In this document: in pieces, positions 15,681 through 22,257 of the stretch
Layout of the letters: every line of letters starts with the position of its first letter
How positions within the stretch are numbered: position 1 is the stretch's first letter
Virus record (IMG/VR): IMGVR_UViG_3300025117_000077
Location: 1 to 56,386 of that record
DNA length: 56,386 nt
Source: a virus
Reading direction: 5' to 3' (one strand)
Program-made: the position numbers and the translations under genes
Notes under the pieces: model-generated
Seen by the model: the letters and a program-made list of their open reading frames with translations, nothing else
Told to the model about the DNA's origin: nothing
The model's database searches: none

Positions 15681-15894
15681 ACCTGAGTACATTTTACCGT
15701 TTGAGAGGCACGAATTTGGCAACGGGGATTTATTACCGATTCTTAAGAAGTTGGCCGCTGAGAAGGCCGTCAAGGTGGATGCGGTTATCACTTCCTCCAA
15801 GGCCGACAAGTTATTAAAGGGTGTGGCCCTTGTATTCTGTGCGGCTCTTGGAATCTTGGTGGCTGTCCAAGTCGCTTTGAGGGTGATCCCATGA
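15670..15894 (+). CDS. Small membrane protein (74 residues)
   Basis: The product has a charged N-terminal half and one membrane helix at residues 49-68 (GVALVFCAALGILVAVQVAL). Overlaps couple it to both neighbours. Function unknown. Confidence 0.55.
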   Translation: MRAKPEYILPFERHEFGNGDLLPILKKLAAEKAVKVDAVITSSKADKLLKGVALVFCAALGILVAVQVALRVIP

Positions 15895-15986
15895 TCTATT
15901 TCCTGCTCGGTCTGTTCCTGGGCGTAGCCCTGGGAGTATTCGCCATGTGTTTGATTATTTCCGGGGCTAAGGTTCCGGTGAATTAA
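15891..15986 (+). CDS. 31-residue membrane peptide
   Basis: ATGA overlap with the upstream gene. The whole product is nearly one membrane helix (MIYFLLGLFLGVALGVFAM). Small hydrophobic phage peptides of this kind can act in host takeover or membrane processes, but nothing specific is visible. Confidence 0.5.
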   Translation: MIYFLLGLFLGVALGVFAMCLIISGAKVPVN

Positions 15987-16006
15987 GAGGAAGGAGGAGA
16001 AACCAA

Positions 16007-16222
16007 ATGAGCCCAACCCCAATTAGCATCATTGGTGAATATCTAAGGAGGCAAATCGTGAGTTCACTAGCCAACGGCATGGTCGAAAGCGCCGCTACGC
16101 AAGATCGCCGGGAGAGGGAAGAGGACAGGAGCGACCTGTTTGAGTTTGCCATAGAACTGACCCGGAGCTATGCCAAGGCGGTATTACAAGAGAAAGGAGA
16201 AGAGGATGGGAACGACACATAG
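16007..16222 (+). CDS. Small charged helical protein (71 residues)
   Basis: AAGGAGGAG lies just upstream of 16007. The product is soluble and helical with an arginine/glutamate-rich centre (TQDRREREEDRSDLFEFAIELT) and ends EKGEEDGNDT. It overlaps the next gene by 17 bp. Unknown function. Confidence 0.55.
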   Translation: MSPTPISIIGEYLRRQIVSSLANGMVESAATQDRREREEDRSDLFEFAIELTRSYAKAVLQEKGEEDGNDT

Positions 16223-16367
16223 GCAAGACCAAGATTTTATAGCCGATGTTTTGCCGAAAGACTTGCTGGAATTGGCTATTGATTGGATTGTACATAACAT
16301 GGAACCGGAAGATGTTTTCGGGGAAGATCGGTTGTTTGAATGGTGCAAGGATAACTACACGGAATGA
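16206..16367 (+). CDS. Small acidic protein (53 residues)
   Basis: The start at 16206 has AAAGGAGAAG upstream. The product reads DQDFIADVLPKDLLELAIDWIVHNMEPEDVF and is acidic and helical. It resembles short phage proteins annotated only as hypothetical. Confidence 0.55.
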   Translation: MGTTHRQDQDFIADVLPKDLLELAIDWIVHNMEPEDVFGEDRLFEWCKDNYTE

Positions 16368-16483
16368 AGCCAAAGTTAATCAAGTGCCCCCACCTTAAAG
16401 GGGATCGTATGGAAATTAGATACTGCCGGGAGATTTGCCGGAAAAAGTGCGAGAGGAGGAAACATGACGGAAGAAAATGCTAA
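16364..16483 (+). CDS. Small cysteine-rich basic protein (39 residues)
   Basis: ATGA overlap with the upstream gene. The product has CPH, then YCREICRKKCERR, so a small zinc-binding module is likely. Its last 20 bp overlap the next gene, whose ribosome binding site (GAGGAGGAAAC) lies inside it. Confidence 0.45.
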   Translation: MKPKLIKCPHLKGDRMEIRYCREICRKKCERRKHDGRKC

Positions 16484-16685
16484 AACCAAATGGTGTCCAT
16501 ACACCCGTTTCCATGTTGTTCCAGATCAAGGGATATGGGTTTACTCCAATCGAAACAATGGAGAATTAACATCAAACTGTATCGCTTCGGCCTGTATGCT
16601 TTGGGTTGAGACGGACAATCTGCCCCAGCCGGGTAATGATTTTAGCGAACCTGTGAGAAGCGGCCATTGCGGTCTGGCCAGATAA
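16464..16685 (+). CDS. Small phage protein with paired cysteines (73 residues)
   Basis: A GAGAGGAGG site precedes the start. The product begins KTKWCPYTRFHVV and later has NCIASACMLWVE and GHCGLAR, a pattern seen in small conserved phage proteins. Zinc or iron binding is likely from the cysteine spacing. Role unknown. Confidence 0.6.
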   Translation: MTEENAKTKWCPYTRFHVVPDQGIWVYSNRNNGELTSNCIASACMLWVETDNLPQPGNDFSEPVRSGHCGLAR

Positions 16686-16699
16686 GGGAGGGAGGAACG

Positions 16700-16858
16700 A
16701 TGGAGCTAAAGATTGAAAAGTATTTGGTTGAGAAAATGCTGATGAAGCTGATCCCCAAGCAAATTCTTGAGGGTCATGTTATCACCCGGATTGAAGCTGA
16801 CTACAATGGGGATATTAAAATACACATGAAGGAGAAGGAAGAAAGCGAGGGGGAATAA
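16700..16858 (+). CDS. Small lysine/glutamate-rich protein (52 residues)
   Basis: Start chosen at 16700, after GGGAGGGAGG. The product is a charged helical peptide (MELKIEKYLVEKMLMKLIPKQ, then HMKEKEESEGE). It abuts the exonuclease gene at 16858 (shared A of TAATG). Confidence 0.5.
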   Translation: MELKIEKYLVEKMLMKLIPKQILEGHVITRIEADYNGDIKIHMKEKEESEGE

Positions 16859-17727
16859 TGGGGTTGAGCGAGGGAGTTTATAAAATACCGCAAGAGGAAT
16901 ACCACCTTGATCCGGTTATCGAACCGAGCCTTTCCAGGGGTATCATAATGGATCTGCTATTCAGGAGTCCGGCCCATGCTCGTATTAACCATCCAAGGTT
17001 AAATCCTGATTGCAAGCCGGAAGTGGATAAGAAGTTTGATCCCGGTCAAGTGGCGCATGGGTTGTTCCTTGAGGGGATTGACAAGGCCGTTGTATTGGAC
17101 TTTGACGACTGGCGCAAGAAGGAAGCGAAGGAATTGCGGGATCAGGCAAGGGCAGAAGGCAAGGTTCCCTTACTTACTCACCAATACGGTGTAGTCACCG
17201 ATATGGTCAAGGCCGCAAGCATTGCCCTCAACGAATCAGAGATTGCCGGTATCTTCGATGATGGCGACGCTGAAATGACCTATGTCTGGCAGGATGGGGG
17301 GGTATGGTGTCGGGCGCTGTTGGATAAGATCAGTAAGAGCCGTCAATTCTGTCTTGATTATAAAACCACCGGGAATTCAGCAAACCCAGAAGATTTTATA
17401 AGGCAGATTCTTAATCACGGCTATGATATTCAAGCCTCATTCTATAGCCGGGGAGTCAAGGCCATTACGGGGGCTGATCCTGCATTCATCTTTCTTGTCC
17501 AAGAGGATAAACCACCTTACCTTTGTTCCTTCATCGCCTTATCACCGGCCTTTATGGAAATGGCGAATCAAAAGGTAATCAGGGGTATGGACCTATGGCG
17601 GTCTTGTATGGCAAGTGGGGAGTGGGCGGGATACCCCAAAAGGGTGTGTTATGCCGAACCGCCACCTTGGGCCTTGACCTGGGAAATGAGAGCAAATTTT
17701 ATCGGTAATTCAATGGAGGATATATAA
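16858..17727 (+). CDS. PD-(D/E)XK exonuclease-like protein (RecE/exonuclease VIII type)
   Basis: The 289-residue protein fits the phage RecE/lambda-exonuclease-like group of the PD-(D/E)XK superfamily. It has a GQVAHGLFLEG segment, a metal site with Asp156 in ALLDKIS and Asp167-Tyr-Lys169 in LDYKTTG, and a QASFY helix (residues 194-198). It probably resects double-stranded ends for annealing-type recombination. The RecA-like ATPase follows directly, which fits a recombination pair. Confidence 0.75.
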   Translation: MGLSEGVYKIPQEEYHLDPVIEPSLSRGIIMDLLFRSPAHARINHPRLNPDCKPEVDKKFDPGQVAHGLFLEGIDKAVVLDFDDWRKKEAKELRDQARAEGKVPLLTHQYGVVTDMVKAASIALNESEIAGIFDDGDAEMTYVWQDGGVWCRALLDKISKSRQFCLDYKTTGNSANPEDFIRQILNHGYDIQASFYSRGVKAITGADPAFIFLVQEDKPPYLCSFIALSPAFMEMANQKVIRGMDLWRSCMASGEWAGYPKRVCYAEPPPWALTWEMRANFIGNSMEDI

Positions 17728-17728
17728 A

Positions 17729-18676
17729 ATGGTGTCATTTAGACCAGCAATAACATCAGAGGCAAAACCGTTAATAGGTTTGTACTCTGAAAGTGGGTGC
17801 GGCAAGACCTATGGGGCATTGCTTTTAGCCAAAGGTTTTTCCGGGGATATGTCAAAAGTGGGAATGATCGAAACAGAATCAGGCCGTGGGGAAATGTACG
17901 CCGATGATCCGGTTGTCGGTGGTTATCAGGTATTGCCTATCAGGGACAACTTTTCCCCTAAAGCCTATGGGGAAGCGATTGTTGAGGCTGGAAAGGCCGG
18001 ATTGACCGTCTTGATAATTGACAGCGGATCTCACGAGTGGGAAGGGGCTGGAGGAGTCCTGTCGATGGCGGCATTGAACCAAGAAGAAGGGAAGAAAGGG
18101 CCTCTTGTCTGGCAACGGCCAAAATTAGATCACCAGAGGGAGTTTATGTTAAGGCTTTTACAAACTCCCGTTTCTCTGGTGATTCTTTGTATGAGGGCTA
18201 AATACCCCATGAAAGAGGAAATCATTAAGGGTGAAAAAAAATGGACCAGATCAACCATTCTTGAACCGAAACAGTCGGACGACATTCTCTTTGAAATGAT
18301 GGTTCACGGGTGGATTGACCAAGAACACAACCTCCACGTTACAAAGTATTCCAAAGAGACGTTTAAGCAAATCTTTCTGGACGGGAAACCAATAACCGTA
18401 GAAACCGGGAAGCGGCTTTCGGAATGGGCCAAGGGGGGCGTCAAGAAAAAGGAGTCCCTCAATACCGCTACTGGCGAGATTGCCCCGGAGAATGGCAACC
18501 AGACGCCCCTATCACCATTTGACGAGTTTATTAAGGGTTGTGATGATATGAAGGCTAAATTGGTCTTTGACTACGTTAAGTCATTTCCAAAAGTTACACC
18601 AGATAGGATTATTGAAAAAGCGAACAGCAATATCGGTAAATTTATTGAATCTTTCGACTCTTGGGTTAACGCATAA
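17729..18676 (+). CDS. RecA-like AAA ATPase of phage recombination type
   Basis: The 315-residue protein has a clear Walker A (GLYSESGCGKT, residues 17-27) and Walker B (TVLIIDSGSHEWEG). The layout is that of phage P-loop ATPases of the Sak4/AAA_24 type, which act beside RecE-type nucleases. It lies 1 bp downstream of the exonuclease gene. Likely job: recombination mediator or annealing-associated ATPase. The C-terminal 80 residues are a low-conservation tail. Confidence 0.75.
   Translation: MVSFRPAITSEAKPLIGLYSESGCGKTYGALLLAKGFSGDMSKVGMIETESGRGEMYADDPVVGGYQVLPIRDNFSPKAYGEAIVEAGKAGLTVLIIDSGSHEWEGAGGVLSMAALNQEEGKKGPLVWQRPKLDHQREFMLRLLQTPVSLVILCMRAKYPMKEEIIKGEKKWTRSTILEPKQSDDILFEMMVHGWIDQEHNLHVTKYSKETFKQIFLDGKPITVETGKRLSEWAKGGVKKKESLNTATGEIAPENGNQTPLSPFDEFIKGCDDMKAKLVFDYVKSFPKVTPDRIIEKANSNIGKFIESFDSWVNA
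18667..18675. repeat. 9-bp direct repeat, left flank of HNH insert
   Basis: TAACGCATA at 18667-18675 recurs at 18997-19005. The pair brackets the 330 bp that hold the HNH gene 18694-18999. In this copy the repeat is the last codons and stop (AACGCATAA) of the ATPase gene. It looks like the footprint of an insertion, or of repair after one. Confidence 0.6.
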
Positions 18677-18693
18677 AAAAATTGGAGGTAAAA

Positions 18694-18999
18694 ATGGTTT
18701 TTGGATCTATGAAAACAAAAAATCATAAAAATTCTGGTAATATTTTTTTTGTTGATGCCGGAGATGGCTGTTATTATTGTTTAAACAGATCATTTCTAAA
18801 TGGAAGGCCACGAGCAAATAATCGTTTTCATAATTGTGTTAATCTATCTCGGGTTATCTTCGAAAAGTATGTAAGAAAACTTAAAAACTCTGAAGATGTT
18901 CACCATGTCTGTTTAAATAAATGGTGTATTAATTTTAATCACTTACAGCCAATAGATATTTCTGAACACAGAAAATTACATAGAAATTTACAATTATAA
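18694..18999 (+). CDS. HNH homing-type endonuclease
   Basis: The start at 18694 (TTGGAGG upstream) gives 101 residues, preferred to a TTG 4 codons earlier. The metal site reads VNLSRVIFEKYV, then EDVHHVCLNKWCINFNHLQPID, an HNH_3-type pattern with HH and N conserved. It is a small freestanding homing-type nuclease. It sits between a 9-bp direct repeat, so it appears to be an insertion behind the ATPase gene. AT-rich codon use (many AAT and TTT) differs from the neighbours. Confidence 0.75.
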   Translation: MVFGSMKTKNHKNSGNIFFVDAGDGCYYCLNRSFLNGRPRANNRFHNCVNLSRVIFEKYVRKLKNSEDVHHVCLNKWCINFNHLQPIDISEHRKLHRNLQL

Positions 19000-19005
19000 C
19001 GCATA
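18997..19005. repeat. 9-bp direct repeat, right flank of HNH insert
   Basis: TAACGCATA again, overlapping the HNH stop codon (TAA at 18997-18999). Deleting one repeat copy plus the insert would restore an ATPase gene ending in AACGCATAG. Confidence 0.6.
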
Positions 19006-19018
19006 GACAACCCAAAAA

Positions 19019-19038
19019 GGGGCGCGACCATGCGCCCC
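19019..19038 (+). promoter_or_regulatory. GC-rich hairpin before 19054
   Basis: GGGGCGC (19019-19025) and GCGCCCC (19032-19038) form a perfect 7-bp stem with a 6-base loop. GGAAAGGAGG follows directly, so the hairpin may stabilise the mRNA or position the ribosome binding site. There is no T-tract. Confidence 0.45.
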
Positions 19039-19053
19039 GGAAAGGAGGGGATG

Positions 19054-19335
19054 ATGATAAGAGGATTTATTGCAAAAAGTTTATTAAGTTGTTCAAATTC
19101 TTTTGATAATGATGATGCACTCCATCTTTATTCAAAAAAGGGCAAAGAAATTCAATGGCATCAAGACGACTATCCCCCGGTTGAGGTCATCGTCCTGGAG
19201 TCCGAGAAGATGGCTGAGGCGGTTAAGGAGTTGCGGCATATCATAAAGAGGACTGACAAAATGGACAGCGGTATAGCAGAGGACTTGAATTATTCGGCCA
19301 CTGTCGCATTGGACATACTGGAGGGGAGGGATTAG
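19054..19335 (+). CDS. Unknown small protein, paralogue of the next gene
   Basis: The start at 19054 gives the best spacing to GGAGG at 19044-19048; ATG 19051 is also possible. The product is 93 residues, with CSNSFDNDDALHLYSKKG near the start and a C-terminal VIVLESEKMAEAVKELRH, then ALDILEGRD. The next gene ends with the same VVLEPEK and ALDILEGRN, so the two appear to be tandem duplicates. Function unknown. Confidence 0.6.
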   Translation: MIRGFIAKSLLSCSNSFDNDDALHLYSKKGKEIQWHQDDYPPVEVIVLESEKMAEAVKELRHIIKRTDKMDSGIAEDLNYSATVALDILEGRD

Positions 19336-19339
19336 GGGG

Positions 19340-19603
19340 ATGATTGATTACAAAAAAGAACTAATTAATCTGATTGACAGCATTTTGTCCCTAAAAAATG
19401 AAGGCTCTGAATTTTATCCAGCGATCAAAATTTTAGACTCCATAAACGCAGAGTGTGTGGCGGTTTGTGATAGGCTGGAAAAGGAGCAGGAGGCAAGCCA
19501 CGTTGTCCTGGAACCCGAGAAGGTGGTGGAAATAACTAGTAATTTAAAGGGTATCCGGGATAAACTTCTTGAAGCTTTGGATATTTTGGAGGGGAGGAAT
19601 TAG
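19340..19603 (+). CDS. Unknown small protein, paralogue of the previous gene
   Basis: The 87-residue product shares its last 40 residues' pattern (VVLEPEKVVEI ... EALDILEGRN) with the preceding gene. GAGGGGAGG inside the end of that gene supplies the ribosome binding site. The same GAGGGGAGG-TTAG spacing recurs before 19607, as if the unit had duplicated in tandem. Confidence 0.6.
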   Translation: MIDYKKELINLIDSILSLKNEGSEFYPAIKILDSINAECVAVCDRLEKEQEASHVVLEPEKVVEITSNLKGIRDKLLEALDILEGRN

Positions 19604-19606
19604 GGG

Positions 19607-19780
19607 ATGAAAAAGGAAGAATGGAAAGAAAAGTATGTTCAGACCTTAATCAATGTTGGCGGTTTGACCAAGAAGCAGGCCAAAGACAATTTTGATGGTA
19701 TTGAAGATTTTTCATCAGAAAGCCTAGAAGAAGATCCGGAGCAAATGGCTCTGGATGAAATGTCTTATTGGAGGGATTAG
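19607..19780 (+). CDS. Small acidic helical protein (57 residues)
   Basis: A GGGGAGGAATTAGGGG site precedes the start. The product reads YVQTLINVGGLTKKQAKDNFDG then FSSESLEEDPEQMALDEMSYW, acidic and helical. It is similar to short phage proteins of unknown role. The resolvase gene starts 3 bp later. Confidence 0.55.
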   Translation: MKKEEWKEKYVQTLINVGGLTKKQAKDNFDGIEDFSSESLEEDPEQMALDEMSYWRD

Positions 19781-19783
19781 GAG

Positions 19784-20257
19784 ATGATAATCGCAATCGA
19801 CCCTGGAGTAACGGGAGCAATAGCCTGTCAAGACGACCAAGGGCGGGTATGGGTAGACGATATGCCTGTGACTATTGGGGATATTTGGGAATACTTTAAT
19901 AGCCTTACTGTTCCTTTTCAGGGTGTTCAAGAGGCCAAGTGCTACTTGGAGAATGTCGGGGGATACAGGAAAGGAAACGCAGGGCCGTCATCGGTTAAAT
20001 TCTCCCGGCACGTCGGACACCTGGAAATGGCCCTGTATGCCGCCGGGATACCGACCACTAAAGTTTCCCCCGTAACCTGGATGAAGGGGATCGGAGTGCC
20101 TAAATTCACCGGGACACCCCAGAGACAGAAAACGCTTCGCAAGAACTGGATAAGGGATTACGCTCAGAGGTATTTCCCTTCACTTAAGATCAAGGTGTCT
20201 CAGGGGGATGCGCTTGGGATGCTTGCTTATGTACTCAAACGGGAGGTAAAGCCATGA
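19784..20257 (+). CDS. RuvC-like Holliday-junction resolvase
   Basis: The 157-residue product has the RNase H-fold metal residues of RuvC-type resolvases: the first aspartate in MIIAIDPGVTGAI (Asp6), a glutamate in YLENV, and a later acidic site in SQGDALGMLAYV. It would cut four-way junctions made during recombination and packaging. It lies downstream of the recombination genes and overlaps the next gene by 4 bp. Confidence 0.75.
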   Translation: MIIAIDPGVTGAIACQDDQGRVWVDDMPVTIGDIWEYFNSLTVPFQGVQEAKCYLENVGGYRKGNAGPSSVKFSRHVGHLEMALYAAGIPTTKVSPVTWMKGIGVPKFTGTPQRQKTLRKNWIRDYAQRYFPSLKIKVSQGDALGMLAYVLKREVKP

Positions 20258-20490
20258 AAGAAAAAGGAGTAAAAAAAGAAATGGATGTAATAAGAAAGGC
20301 TATGAAAACAGACAAGGGTTATTACATGGGATGGCAAGCCAATATCGCAATGGCTTTTTGTGATGAAATGGAAAGGTCTGGATATAGACTTCCAGAACTA
20401 AACAAAATAGCAAATAAGGCCGCCGTAAACTTTCTTAATTTGTTGATAAAACACTCCGGTCTAAGTACCACCAAGGAGATAAAACCATGA
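20254..20490 (+). CDS. Small conserved-type phage protein (78 residues)
   Basis: ATGA overlap with the resolvase gene. The product has a helical centre, GWQANIAMAFCDEMERSG, and NKIANKAAVNFLNLLIK. Such short proteins occur near phage recombination genes but have no assigned role. It is coupled to the lipoprotein gene at 20487. Confidence 0.6.
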   Translation: MKEKGVKKEMDVIRKAMKTDKGYYMGWQANIAMAFCDEMERSGYRLPELNKIANKAAVNFLNLLIKHSGLSTTKEIKP

Positions 20491-20768
20491 AAACGCTACT
20501 CGAAGTAATTGCATTGTTTGTCTTTACGGCCTTCATCGCCATTATTTTGATGGCCTTGGTGGGGTGTAATTCGTCCTCCAGTTCGGGCGGGGGACCGCAG
20601 GAACCGGCTAAGCTGAATATCTGCCAGACCTGTTCCAGAGATTCCCAATGTGAATCAAACCGCTGCGTCCAATTCAAGTCCGGGATGTGGCGCTGCGTCC
20701 CTACCAGCGTGACTAAGTATGAGTGTCCTCAAGGACAGTATTCTTTGAGCGGGGATTCGTGTAGTTAA
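20487..20768 (+). CDS. Cysteine-rich lipoprotein
   Basis: The 93-residue product has a hydrophobic start, then a lipobox at ALVGC, a Ser/Gly linker (NSSSSSGGG), and a cysteine-rich tail: ICQTCSRDSQCESNRCVQF, MWRCVP, KYECPQGQY, DSCS. The cysteine spacing resembles Dickkopf- or EB-type disulfide modules. It is probably anchored in the host envelope, where the disulfides can form. Location between early genes is unusual. A role in exclusion or surface modification is possible. Confidence 0.65.
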   Translation: MKTLLEVIALFVFTAFIAIILMALVGCNSSSSSGGGPQEPAKLNICQTCSRDSQCESNRCVQFKSGMWRCVPTSVTKYECPQGQYSLSGDSCS

Positions 20769-20821
20769 CCGATGCTCCTGCGGTGTGGCGTAGTTAACAT
20801 TTTAACAACAAAGGAGGTTTT

Positions 20822-21133
20822 ATGAAAGAAGAAATTAGGAATTTCTTGATTGATGTTGCAAAAGAAAAGGGATGGAAACGGCCAGAAGAGGAATTTGTTG
20901 AACTGTTGATTGACGGGAAAGAAGTTTGGTCTGGAGAAGAGGATGAGAGGAGGCATTGGATAGAATATACAAAGGTTGTCCAGGTCAAGGATAGGTTTTT
21001 TATGTTTGGATGGGCCAAGGGAGCAGGGGACCAGGGAATTTTTGATGCCGGTTGGGAGTTTGATCCCGAATCCATTATAGAGGTTAAGCCAGTTACTAAA
21101 ACCGTTACCGTGACCGATTATGTGGCTGTTTAG
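20822..21133 (+). CDS. Unknown phage protein (103 residues)
   Basis: AAAGGAGG lies just upstream. The product starts with a charged helix (EEIRNFLIDVAKEKGWKRPEEEF) and ends KPVTKTVTVTDYVAV. It is acidic, soluble and not recognised. It is the last gene before the terminator at 21166. Confidence 0.6.
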   Translation: MKEEIRNFLIDVAKEKGWKRPEEEFVELLIDGKEVWSGEEDERRHWIEYTKVVQVKDRFFMFGWAKGAGDQGIFDAGWEFDPESIIEVKPVTKTVTVTDYVAV

Positions 21134-21165
21134 CAGTTAACCCTAATCTGTTTTAACTATTCCAC

Positions 21166-21189
21166 CCGGTCGAAATGGCCGGTTTTTTT
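21166..21189 (+). terminator. Intrinsic terminator after 20822-21133
   Basis: CCGGTC (21166-21171) pairs with GGCCGG (21177-21182) around GAAAT, with one G-T pair, and seven Ts follow (21183-21189). It ends the early transcription unit before the promoter at 21299. Confidence 0.75.
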
Positions 21190-21298
21190 AGGCACTATCA
21201 ATTACAGTCTTTGTTGTATTTTCGCCATACCGGACGAAATGTTCTTGACAGGTAAACACCAAGATATTGTGGCTGATTCAAACTTTTATCCCAATTAG

Positions 21299-21327
21299 TT
21301 GATTCTTTATGAGTGAGATTGTATACT
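21299..21327 (+). promoter_or_regulatory. Sigma70-type promoter for leader/HNH gene
   Basis: TTGATT (21299-21304) and TATACT (21322-21327) are 17 bp apart. A transcript would start near 21334 and run about 145 nt before the HNH start codon at 21479. Confidence 0.7.
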
Positions 21328-21394
21328 GAGAACGCTGAAGTTAAGAGAGGTTTTACCGTTGATTTTTTATTTTAATCCGATAAGATCGATTCCG

Positions 21395-21478
21395 CCTCCT
21401 TGAGGTAGGTGTGTCCAGTTAGGGCCGTCAACGGTCCCTTTCTTGACTTCAGCCCACTTACTTCAAGGAGGTTTTTTT
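21395..21478 (+). promoter_or_regulatory. Structured leader: terminator-like stem that hides the HNH gene's ribosome binding site
   Basis: CCTCCTTGAGGTAGGTG (21395-21411) pairs along its full 17 bp with CACTTACTTCAAGGAGG (21455-21471), with two G-U pairs. The 43-nt loop holds a second hairpin, AGGGCCG/CGGTCCCT (21421-21427, 21432-21439), with a 1-base bulge and a TCAA loop. Seven Ts (21472-21478) follow, so the shape is that of an intrinsic terminator. The 3' arm is also the Shine-Dalgarno (AGGAGG) of the gene at 21479. Thus this RNA could stop transcription, or block translation, until refolded. It resembles a switch or a small RNA. Confidence 0.7.
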
Positions 21479-22105
21479 ATGGAATTAACCAAACGATGTC
21501 CATGTTGTAAAAATGAAAAAAAACTGGATTGTTTTACCACGGACAATAAAAAGAAATATGGCCGCAGTGTTTATTGTTTGGAATGTATAGGGCTGAAAAG
21601 AAAAGAGTATTATAAAAATAATTTGGATAAATTTAGGCAATATGACCTTGATCGCTATCAGTCATGCCAAGAGAGAAAAGAAAAATGGAAAAAAGAGAAT
21701 ATAGAAAAACAACGGCTTTACAGGAGACGGTCTAATAAAAAGAAATATCAGACTGTTAAAGGAAGATTAGACGTAAAAATGTCTACATCAATATATAGGG
21801 TATTGAAAGAAAACAAAAAATGGGAAAACTGGGAGGAATTGGTTGGATATACGGTTGACGCATTACAAAAACATTTAGAAAAACAATTTTTGCCCGGGAT
21901 GACTTGGGAAAATTATGGTCCATTCTGGCACATAGATCACAAGATACCAATTTCCGCCTATAATTTTAAATCATCTCAAGACATCGACTTTAGAAGATGT
22001 TGGGATTTAAAAAACCTCCAACCATTATGGGCCACCGATAACCTAAAAAAACATGCGAAACTTATTAAAAACTTTCAACCGTCTTTTTCGTTTTCTCAGG
22101 GTTAA
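21479..22105 (+). CDS. HNH homing-type endonuclease with N-terminal zinc finger
   Basis: The start at 21479 follows AGGAGG by 7 bp; an in-frame start 12 codons upstream would lie in the leader hairpin. The 208-residue product has an N-terminal treble-clef finger (CPCCKNEK, YCLECIG) and a basic linker. The nuclease core has MTWENYG, WHIDHKIPISAYNF, and CWDLKNLQPLWATDNLKK. This is the phage HNH type with a DHKIP motif. It is probably a mobile homing-type nuclease, with expression held down by the leader hairpin as in some T4 homing genes. Confidence 0.8.
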   Translation: MELTKRCPCCKNEKKLDCFTTDNKKKYGRSVYCLECIGLKRKEYYKNNLDKFRQYDLDRYQSCQERKEKWKKENIEKQRLYRRRSNKKKYQTVKGRLDVKMSTSIYRVLKENKKWENWEELVGYTVDALQKHLEKQFLPGMTWENYGPFWHIDHKIPISAYNFKSSQDIDFRRCWDLKNLQPLWATDNLKKHAKLIKNFQPSFSFSQG

Positions 22106-22122
22106 GGGGGTCTTTGTGTTTT

Positions 22123-22257
22123 ATGGGGAAAATAAAGAAAAAGAAAAATACTTACCATGATTACAAATTGAGAAAGTCAATCCTAAAAGAACTCCCATTA
22201 ACCGCCAAGGAATACGAACAGGAAATTAAAAAGATCGTAAAGAGGTTAGGGATATAA
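22123..22257 (+). CDS. Small basic peptide (44 residues)
   Basis: The 44-residue frame is lysine-rich (MGKIKKKKNTYHDYKLRKSI ... KEYEQEIKKIVKRLG). It shares its final A with the primase start (TAATG, 22255-22259). It could help the primase load, but only proximity supports this. Confidence 0.5.
   Translation: MGKIKKKKNTYHDYKLRKSILKELPLTAKEYEQEIKKIVKRLGI

Larger units (their letters stand above)
21190..21478 (+). promoter_or_regulatory. Non-coding stretch upstream of HNH gene with promoter and structured leader
   Basis: No gene was found here. It holds the promoter at 21299-21327 and the structured element at 21395-21478. A further TTGACA at 21245-21250 has no good -10 partner. Confidence 0.6.

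Noticed and set aside
20761-20798. Direct repeat GTAGTTAAC (20761-20769 and 20790-20798)
   Set aside because: Nine bases only and no content between, so it is too weak to call a site.
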